NCBI RefSeq assembly: GCF_034702125.1
Contig: NC_085878.1
Location: 26,449,951-26,513,950 of the forward strand
From: Engraulis encrasicolus
Taxonomy: Eukaryota > Chordata > Actinopteri > Clupeiformes > Engraulidae
Direction of reading: 5' to 3'
Length of the DNA stretch: 64,000 nt
The notes under the pieces are model-generated. The model saw nothing but the letters and a program-made list of their open reading frames with translations, was not told where the DNA came from and ran no database searches. This document shows positions 40,101-50,803 of this stretch, one piece after another. The position numbers and the translations under genes were made by a program. How positions within the stretch are numbered: the first letter of the stretch is position 1; each line of letters opens with the position of its first letter.

Positions 40101-43100
40101 TCTCAAAAACTACTTCAACAACTCCAAAACCTAATTTCAAGTACAATCAGAAGCCGCCACTGTCCTCTCTCATCTCACCTGGAGCGAGCCTCAAGGTCGG
40201 TTAGCGATCCCTCCTTGACGAAGTGCGTGACGTCAGCAATGTGGACCCCCAGCTCCATCCGTGTGCCGCCGGGCAGCAGGCGTACGGACAGGGTGTCATC
40301 CACATCCTCGCAGCCTATAGGGTCGATGCTGAACACCAGGTGTGTGTCCCTCAGGTCCAGCCGTGAGCTCACCTCCCCTGCCTCCACCCTCCAGGGATGC
40401 TCAGTGGAGTTGGTAGGCATCTCCCGCAGCTGAGGGGAACCACGGTTACAGACAGTCATTTATTATTTCTGCATAATCTGCATCATTACTGTCTACGTTA
40501 TTCCTTTATTAAATTATCATACAGAGGAGGGGGGCACACAGGGAAGAAAGCAAGACTGCAATGATCCCATCTCAATCAGAAATTAAACCTATAACTTTGT
40601 GCTTGTGAAACATACAAACCAAACTCGCAAAGGCCAGCAATAGTCAGAAACACTTTTCTCATTAGTACAGTAACAGCCCATCTAATGTGCACCCCAAGCA
40701 TGTGTGCACCTGAAGCAGGTTGTTAGCTAGGGCAGGGAAAGCAAGACACGCACAAAATATGTTTCAGTAATATGACAATACCTGTGCCTCAGAGAATTGA
40801 GGTACTTGTATGCAGTTCTCCACCAGGATGGTCTGGACCTCGGTCTCCAGCTCTCCTGACTTGCCCAGCACCCGCACCGTGTGGCCATTAGGGTAGAGAG
40901 AGGTGCTCTCCCACGAGTCCAGACGCACGATCACTCTGTGGTCCTGGAGAGCAGAAACAGTTACAGTACATTTAGTAGTGCAACTCAAACACATGTTCCT
41001 ACTCTAGCCTATGGTATTTGTAAATGATGTTTTTTAACAGCCTGGCCTCAAAGGCTGCTATTCCTGAATTTCACTCTCAGATTGTTCTTACTAGCTCAAC
41101 TACGCAGGAAGGTAAATGTGTTCAATCAGATAAAGGTCAATTAACCTGTGTAAAATGCACAGTTGGAGGAAGGCGACTTGAGATGTTTGATGCTGGATCA
41201 AAGTATCTGAATGAATCCCAAGTATGATGTACACAACTAGAAATGCATTCTCACAGAAAATGCTGGAAGCGGGCTTGCCTTTTGGGGCAGAGATGAAACA
41301 AAGTACTATTGAGAAAACAAAGCTAAAAGAAATCTTGGAAAAACTCCATCCACCCAGTCAGAAGTTATGGGCCAAACAATTCAGCCATCTTGGATTCAGC
41401 CATCTTGAAAGTGTTGTAGCTCTGCGTTTTGGGGATATACTAAATGACATAGATGGTATTTTAAGTTGGCTAAGGAACACTGCATATGATATAATTTTGA
41501 AAATCAACATGGCTTCGAGCGGGATTAGAACTCACAACCTCCATATCTGTAATCCAACCCCTTTGCCATTGATATTAAATGACATACAATACATGATATT
41601 TGAAGTTGGCTAAGGAACACTGCATATGATATCATTTTGAAAATCAACATGGCTTCGACTGGGGTTCGAACCTCCAACCCCCATATCCCTAATTCAGCAC
41701 ATTTGCCATTCATACTAAATGACATACATGGCATTTTAAGTTGGCCAAGGAACACTGCATATGATATAATTTTGAAAGTCAACATGGCTTTGACTGGGAT
41801 TCGAACCCCCAACCTCCATATCTGTAATCCAGCACATTTGCCATGCATACTAAATGACATACATGGCATTTTAAGTTGGCCAAGGAACACTGCATATGAT
41901 GTAATTTTGAAAATCAACATGGCTTTGACTGGGTTTCGAACCCCCAACCTCAATATCTGTAATTCAGCACATTTGCCATCCATACTAAATGATATACATG
42001 GCATTTTAAGTCGGCCAAGGAACGCTGCATATGATATCATTTAGAAAATCAACATGGCTTCGGGTGGGTTTCGAACCCTCAACCTCCATCTCTCTAATGC
42101 AGCGGCATGCATTACCACTAAGCCAAGCAGCTAATTGTCATGCATAGTCCAGCAAGACTATATTACATTAAATTGCAGAGCTGAACAATAGACTTCTAGA
42201 ATGCTTGCTCGCACCTGCTCGTTAAGAATGGAATCTTGAGACAGTGACAGTTGAAATGGAATCCTTCACTGGCTGCACCTGTTGTGATTGACTGAAAGAC
42301 AGTTAGTATTGAGCTCTAAACTGGGGAGAAAATGAGAATGAGTTTTTTGTCTTTACAACATCGTTGTAAAAAAACTAAAAGGAGTTGGCACGTGTCCTTT
42401 TCACAGATCGGAGTCATGCTTGTGATCTCTCTAACAGTCTTTGAATGAAGTTTATAGGTGAAAGGGTTCAGGCACAAATGGACCTCCGTGTGGGACATGC
42501 GCTGATCTCTTGAAAAATGCACTTTTCGAAAGAATGGGATTCTCCATAGAGCCAGGCCTGTTTTTTTTACAAACCTGCCATTTAAAAAGTATTGGGAGTT
42601 GGGAGATGAAACTTTCACAATTTGGAGACATCCCATAGAGCTCGCTAACAACGCGTCAACTAAACTTCTAGGTCAAAGTGTTGATGTTTTATGACCGAAA
42701 AAGCCTCCTACACTCTAATCTCTAGAGTGGCGGAACTGTGGTTCATGAAGGTTCCACCATGGTTTCCAATGGGGACCCAGGCTTTCACTAAATCGCCAAA
42801 AACGGGAAAACGACAAGAGACACGGAGAAGCCTATAACTGTACGCGATCTCCAAGCCGAGCCGGTCGTTTTAGTGTTTGAACGGTGTCTCTATCTCGAAA
42901 GGCCTAGGAGGAGATCCATTTTCTATTTTACTGCTGCCCTGCACAAGACCAATAATAATAAACTAGAAATGCATTCTCACAGAAAATGCTGGAAGCGGGC
43001 TTGCCTTTTGGGGCAGAGATGAAACAAAGTACTATTAAGAAAACAAAGCTAAAAGAAATCTTGGAAAAACTCCATCCACCCAGTCAGAAGTTATGGGCCA

Positions 43101-46100
43101 AACAATTCAGCCATCTTGGATTCAGCCATCTTGAAAGTGTTGTAGCTCTGCGTTTTGGGGATATACTAAATGACATACATGGTATTTTAAGTTGGCTAAG
43201 GAACACTGCATATGATATAATTTTGAAAATCAACATGGCTTCGAGCGGGATTCGAACTCACAACCTCCATATCTGTAATCCAACCCCTTTGCCATTGATA
43301 TTAAATGACATACAATACATGATATTTGAAGTTGGCTAAGGAACACTGCATATGATATAATTTTGAAAATCAACATGGCTTCGACTGGGGTTCGAACCTC
43401 CAACCCCCATATCCCTAATTCAGCACATTTGCCATTCATACTAAATGACATACATGGCATTTTAAGTTGGCCAAGGAGCACTGCATATGATATCATTTTG
43501 AAAATCAACATGGCTTTGACTGGGATTCGAACCCCCAACCTCCATATCTGTAATCCAGCACATTTGCCATGCATACTAAATGACATACATGGCATTTTAA
43601 GTTGGCCAAGGAACACTGCATATGATATAATTTTGAAAATCAACATGGCTTTGACTGGGGTTCGAACCCCCAACCTCAATATCTGTAATTCAGCACATTT
43701 GCCATTCATACTAAATGACATACATGTCATTTTAAGTTGGCCAAGGAACACTGCATATGATATAATTTTGAAAATCAACATGGCTTTGACTGGGGTTCGA
43801 ACCCCCAAACTCCATATCTGTAATTCAGCACATTTGCCATTCATACTAAATGACATACATGGCATTTTAAGTCGGCCAAGGAACGCTGCATATGATATAA
43901 TTTTGAAAATCAACATGGCTTCGACTGGGGTTCGAACCCCCAACCTCAATATCTGTAATTCAGCACATTTGCCATCCATACTAAATGACATACATGGCAT
44001 TTTAAGTCGGCCAAGGAACGCTGCATATGATATAATTTAGAAAATTAACATGGCTTTGACTGGGGTTCGAACCCCCAACCTCAATATCTGTAATTTAGTA
44101 CATTTGCCATCCATACTAAATGACATACATGGCATTTTAAGTTGGCCGAGGAACACTGCATATGATATAATTTTGAAAATCAACATGGCTTTGACTGGGG
44201 TTCGAACCCCCAACCTCAATATCTGTAATTCAGCACATTTGCCATGCATACTAAATGACATACATGGCATTTTAAGTTGGCCAAGGAACACTGCATATGA
44301 TGTAATTTTGAAAATCAACATGGCTTTGACTGGGTTTCGAACCCCCAACCTCAATATCTGTAATTCAGCACATTTGCCGTCCATACTAAATGATATACAT
44401 GGCATTTTAAGTCGGCCAAGGAACGCTGCATATGATATAATTTAGAAAATCAACATGGCTTCGGATGGGTTTCGAACCCTCAACCTCCATCTCTCTAATG
44501 CAGCGGCATGCATTACCACTAAGCCAAGCAGCTAATTGTCATGCATAGTCCAGCAAGACTATATTACATTGCATTGCAGAGCTGAACAATAGACTTCTAG
44601 AATGCTTGCTCGCACCTGCTCGTTAAGAATGGAATCTTGAGACAGTGACAGTTGAAATGGAATCCTTCACTGGCTGCACCTGTTGTGATTGACTGAAAGA
44701 CAGTTAGTATTGAGCTCTAAACTGGGGAGAAAATGAGAATGAGTTTTTTGTCTTTACAACATCGTTGTAAAAAAACTAAAAGGAGTTGGCACGTGTCCTT
44801 TTCACAGATCGGAGTCATGCTTGTGATCTCTCTAACAGTCTTTGAATGAAGTTTATAGGTTAAATTTTTCAGGCACAAATGGACCTCCGTGTGGGACATG
44901 CGCTGATCTCTTGAAAAATGCCCTTTTCGAAAGACTGGGATTCTCCATAGAGCCAGGCCTGTTTTTTTTACAAACCTGCCATTTAAAAAGTATTGGGATT
45001 TGGGAGATGAAACTTTGACAATTTGGAGACATCCCATAGAGCTCGCTAACAACGCGTCAACTAAACTTCTAGGTGAAAGTGTTGATGTTTTATGACCGAA
45101 AAAGCCTCCTACACTCTAATCTCTAGAGTGGCGGAACCTTGGTTCATGGAGGTTCCACCACTGTTTCCAATGGGGACCCAGGCTTTAACAAAATCGCCAA
45201 AAACGGGAAAACGACAAGAGACACGGAGAAGCCTATAACTATACGCGATCTCCAAGCCGAGCCGGTCGTTTTAGTGTTTGAACGGTGTCTCTATCTCGAA
45301 AGGCCTAGGAGGAGATCCATTTTCTATTTTACTGCTGCCCTGCACAAGACCAATAAATAAGAAACAGGACTTAGAGATTACTATAAACGGGCCTTGCTCT
45401 GCAAGGGCCATGCTCTGCATGGTCCTTGCTCCGCAAGCCCGCTTAATAACTAGAAATGCATTCTCACAGAAAATGCTGGAAGCGGGCTTGCCTTTTGGGG
45501 CAGAGATGAAACAAAGTACTATTGAGAAAACAAAAGCTAAAAGAAATCTTGGAAAAACTCCATCCACCCAGTCAGAAGTTATGGGCCAAACAATTCAGCC
45601 ATCTTGGATTCAGCCATCTTGAAAGTGTTGTAGCTCTGCGTTTTGGGGATATACTAAATGACATAGATGGTATTTTAAGTTGGCTAAGGAACACTGCATA
45701 TGATATAATTTTGAAAATCAACATGGCTTCGAGCGGGATTAGAACTCACAACCTCCATATCTGTAATCCAACCCCTTTGCCATTGATATTAAATGACATA
45801 CAATACATGATATTTGAAGTTGGCTAAGGAACACTGCATATGATATCATTTTGAAAATCAACATGGCTTCAACTGGGGTTCGAACCTCCAACCCCCATAT
45901 CCCTAATTCAGCACATTTGCCATTCATACTAAATGACATACATGGCATTTTAAGTTGGCCAAGGAACACTGCATATGATATAATTTTGAAAATCAACATG
46001 GCTTTGACTGGGATTCGAACCCCCAACCTCCATATCTGTAATCCAGCACATTTGCCATGCATACTAAATGACATACATGGCATTTTAAGTTGGCCAAGGA

Positions 46101-49100
46101 ACACTGCATATGATATAATTTTGAAAATCAACATGGCTTTGACTGGGTTTCGAACCCCCAACCTCAATATCTGTAATTCAGCACATTTGCCATCCATACT
46201 AAATGATATACATGGCATTTTAAGTCGGCCAAGGAACGCTGCATATGATATAATTTAGAAAATCAACATGGCTTCGGGTGGGATTCGAACCCTCAATCTC
46301 CATATCTCTAATGTAGCGGCATGCATTACCACTAAGCCAAGCAGCTAATTGTCATGCATAGTCCAGCAAGACTATATTACATTGCATTGCAGAGCTGAAC
46401 AATAGACTTCTAGAATGGTTGCTCGCACCTGCTCGTTAAGAATAGAATCTTGAGACAGTGACAGTTGAAATGGAATCCTTCACTGGCTGCACCTGTTGTG
46501 ATTGACTGAAAGACAGTTAGTATTGAGCTCTAAACTGGGGAGAAAATGAGAATGAGTTTTTTGTCTTTACAACATCGTTGTAAAAAAACTAAAAGGAGTT
46601 GGCACGTGTCCTTTTCACAGATCGGAGTCATGCTTGTGATCTCTCTAACAGTCTTTGAATGAAGTTTATAGGTTAAATTTTTCAGGCACAAATGGACCTC
46701 CGTGTGGGACATGCGCTGATCTCTTGAAAAATGCACTTTTCGAAAGACTGGGATTCTCCATAGAGCCAGGCCTGTTTTTTTTTTACAAACCTGCCATTTA
46801 AAAAGTATTGGGAGTTGGGAGATGAAACTTTGACAATTTGGAGACATCCCATAGAGCTCGCTAACAACGCGTCAACTAAACTTCTAGGTGAAAGTGTTGA
46901 TGTTTTATGACCGAAAAAGCCTCCTACACTCTAATCTCTAGAGTGGCGGAACTGTCGTTCATGAAGGTTCCACCATGGTTTTGAATGGGGACCCAGGCTT
47001 TCACAAAATCGCCAAAAACGGGAAAACGACAAGAGACACGGAGAAGCCTATAACTATACGCGATCTCCAAGCCGAGCCGGTCGTTTTAGTGTTTGAACGG
47101 TGTCTCTATCTCGAAAGGCCTAGGAGGAGATCCATTTTCTATTTTACTGCTGCCCTGCACAAGACCAATAATAATAATAAAACAGGACTTAGAGATTACT
47201 ATAAACGGGCCTTGCTCTGCAAGGGCCATGCTCTGCATGGTCCTTGCTCCGCAAGCCCGCTTAATAACTAGAAATGCATTCTCACAGAAAATGCTGGAAG
47301 CGGGCTTGCCTTTTGGGGCAGAGATGAAACAAAGTACTATTGAGAAAACAAAGCTAAAAGAAATCTTGGAAAAACTCCATCCACCCAGTCAGAAGTTATG
47401 GGCCAAACAATTCAGCCATCTTGGATTCAGCCATCTTGAAAGTGTTGTAGCTCTGCGTTTTGGGGATATACTAAATGACATACATGGTATTTTAAGTTGG
47501 CTAAGGAACACTGCATATGATATAATTTTGAAAATCAACATGGCTTCGAGCGGGATTCGAACTCACAACCTCCATATCTGTAATCCAGCCCCTTTGCCAT
47601 TGATATTAAATGACATACAATACATGATATTTGAAGTTGGCTAAGGAACACTGCATATGATATCATTTTGAAAATCAACATGGCTTTGACTGGGGTTCGA
47701 ACCCCCAACCTCAATATCTGTAATTCAGCACATTTGCCATCCATACTAATTGACATACATGGCATTTTAAGTTGGCCAAGGAACGCTGCATATGATATAA
47801 TTTTGAAAATCAATATGGCTTCGACTGGGGTTCGAACCCCCAAACTCCATATCAGTAATTCAGCACATTTGCCATTCATACTAAATGACATACATGGCAT
47901 TTTAAGTTGGCCAAGGAACACTGCATATGATATAATTTTGAAAATCAACATGGCTTCGACTGGGGTTCGAACCCCCAACCTCCATATCTGTAATTCAGCA
48001 CATTTGCCATTCATACTAAATGACATACATGGCATTTTAAGTTGGCCAAGGAACACTGCATATGATATAATTTTGAAAATCAACATGGCTTCGACTGGGG
48101 TTCGAACCCCCAACCTCCATATCTGTAATTCAGCACATTTGCCATTCATACTAAATGACATACATGGCATTTTAAGTTGGCCAAGGAACACTGCATATGA
48201 TATAATTTTGAAAATCAACATGGCTTCGACTGGGGTTCGAACCCTGAACCTCCATATCTGTAATTCAGCACATTTGTCATTGATAATAAATGACATACAT
48301 GGCATTTTAAGTTGGCCAAGGAACACTGCATATGATATAATTTTGAAAATCAACATGGCTTCGGGTGGGGTTCGAACCCTCAACCTCCATATCTCTAATC
48401 CAGCAGCATGCATTCCCATTATGCCAAGCAGCTAGCTGTCATGCACAGTCCAGCAAGACTATATCACATTGCATTGAAGAGCTGAACAATAGACTTCTAG
48501 AATGGCTGCTCGCACCTGCTCGTTAAGAATAGAATCTTGAGATAGTGGCAGTTAAGATGGAACCCTTCATTGGGAACACCTGTTCTGATACTAACTGACA
48601 GTTAGTATTGAACCTTAAACAGGGGAGAAAATGAGAATGAGTTTTTTGTCTTTACAACATCGTTGTAAAAAAACTAAAAGGAGTTGGCACGTGTCCTTTT
48701 CACAGATCGGAGTCATGCTTGTGATCTCTCTAACAGTCTTTGAATGAAGTTTATAGGTTAAAGGGTTCAGGCACAAATGGACCTCCGTGTGGGACATGCG
48801 CTGATCTCTTGAAAAATGCATTTTTGGAAAGACTGGGATTCTCCATAGACCTAGGCCTGTTTTTTTTACAAACCTGCCATTTAAAAAGTATTGGGAGTTG
48901 GGAGATGAAACTTTGACAATTTGGAGACATCCCATAGAGCTCGCTAACAACGCGCCAACTAAACTTCTAGGTGAAAGTGTTGATGTTTTATGACCGAAAA
49001 AGCCTCCTACACTCTAATCTTTAGAGTGGCGGAACTTTGGTTCATGGAGGTTCCACCACTGTTTTCAATGGGGACCCAGGCTTTAACAAAATCGCCAAAA

Positions 49101-50626
49101 ACGGGAAAACGACAAGAGACACGGAGAAGCCTATAACTATACGCGATCTCCAAGCCGAGCCGGTCGTTTTAGTGTTTGAACGGTGTCTCTATCTCGAAAG
49201 GCCTAGGAGGAGATCCATTTTCTATTTTTACTGCCCCTGCACAAGACCAATAATAAAACAGGACTTAGAGATTACTATAATCGGGCCTTGCTCTGCAAGG
49301 GCCATGCTCTGCATGGTCCTTGCTCCGCAAGCCCGCTTAATAAATAATAATAACTAAACAGGACTTAGAGATTACTATAATCGGGCCTTGCTCTGCAAGG
49401 GCCATGCTCTGCATGGTCCTTGCTCCGCAAGCCCGCTTAATTAAGTATTTTAGGTGTCTAAATCCAATTGATATTCATTTCACAGCATTATACATCTGCA
49501 TATTTTTAGGAGAATAGTACAAATAGTCTAGTCATTGAATGTAAATATATACAGTATCTCATGGGCTATTTGGGGTATTCACCTGCAGGGCCTCAGCTTG
49601 CTGGGTGCTGATGCGTATCTTGGGGATGCGGTAGTCGTAGGGGATGACCAGGATGCGCTGCGAGTTGCGGCTCTGGGACTGCACCTCCTCCCAGGGGGGG
49701 AAGGTCACCACGTAGTCCCGCCAGTTCCTCTGCAGAATGCCCACCACTTTGCCTGCGGAGAGGAAGAGGATGGTGCTGTGTAAAGCATTTCAAAATGACG
49801 TTTTTGCACACCTCTGTAATTGGACAGGCGCGTAGGATATTATCCCAGTGGGGTTGTCATTAAAGTGTAAAGAAATGGTATGCTTTACACAGTGTAAAGA
49901 AATCCTGCACACTGTCCATTCCAGCAACAAACTTTAATACAACGTTTCGGTCATCCGGCCTTCATCAGTTAAAGATTGGAGTGAGGACGGAGTCCAGTGA
50001 CAATGGTCGAAATGTCACAGAATGGACAACGGTCGAAATGCTATTCATTAAAAATCAAGGAAAAGGATTTTAAGTGTGCGGACTAATCATTCCAAACCTT
50101 CATTCGGCCTTTGTCCTGGGCTGTGCACAATTCTCATCCTCAACTACATGTTGTGGCTATGACCACAGCAGCATGCTATGGGAACCATCACGTGGGTGCC
50201 GGTTAAGAGGACGTCCAACACTAACATTTGTGGACATACTCAAGAAGGACACAGGAGCCCAGAGTACCAGCGAACTGAAAAGATGTATGGAGAACCGGGA
50301 TGACTGGAAGCAACGATGGAAGGCTCGTCTGAGGACAACCTACACAAAAAGGCTCACCTGTGGGCATGGGCTGGCTCTGCGTCTGGCTCTGCACCTGGCT
50401 CTCGTCTCCTCCTCCTCCTCCTCCTCCTCCTCCTCCTCCAGCCTTGTCCTCCCCCACGCCCTCCTGCAGGGCGGTGGTGCGGCCTCTCCACTCCCTGGAC
50501 GACAGCAGCTCCACGGCCACCAGGTCCCCATGCACCGCACGGTTACGGTGCTTCCCTCCGCACACCAGGATATCGCTGTTCAGATCTGATCAAACAGTGC
50601 ATATACACAAAGAGACAGGCATTTGT

Positions 50627-50671
<45 letters not shown>

Positions 50672-50706
50672 CTCAGTTGGTACCCAAGGAGGGAAGTGAG
50701 CTTGTG

Positions 50707-50803
<97 letters not shown>

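Larger units (their letters stand above)
41528..48375 (-). repeat. 135-bp subrepeats with tRNA T-arm/B-box motif
   Basis: On the minus strand nearly every subrepeat holds GGGGTTCGAACCCCAGT, a self-complementary T-arm that fits the Pol III B-box (GGTTCGANNCC). A TTTT run follows about 20 nt later (TGTTGATTTTC). Plus-strand positions: about 41528 (mutated), 41667, 41802, 41937; 43252, 43388, 43525, 43660, 43796, 43930, 44065, 44200, 44335; 45737 (mutated), 45878, 46013, 46148; 47558, 47696, 47831, 47966, 48101, 48236. Confidence 0.8.
41234..49440. repeat. 8.2 kb higher-order tandem array in a dis3l intron
   Basis: Four tandem higher-order units begin with AACTAGAAATGCATTCTCAC at 41234, 42960, 45448 and 47266. 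Each has a ~210-bp header (TCAGAAGTTATGGGCC ... GCGTTTTGGGGATATA), then 5, 10, 5 or 7 repeats of about 135 bp, then a tRNA-like head, then a ~0.8-1.0 kb conserved tail ending GACCAATAATAA. Units 2-4 are followed by a cloverleaf module (two in tandem at the right end). Both strands show long open frames only because 135 is divisible by three. Confidence 0.92.

Noticed and set aside
41528..48375. Regularly spaced repeats that could suggest a CRISPR array
   Set aside because: The units are contiguous 135-bp repeats without unique spacers, in a eukaryotic intron.
47535..48435. Open frames up to 294 codons on both strands in the 41-49 kb array
   Set aside because: The 135-bp repeat is a multiple of three and lacks stops in some frames. 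Both strands are equally open, and the protein is a 45-aa repeat with no recognisable domain.
42056..48435. Functional tRNA genes
   Set aside because: A- and B-boxes are present, but acceptor and anticodon stems do not pair well. Treated as tRNA-like repeat heads.
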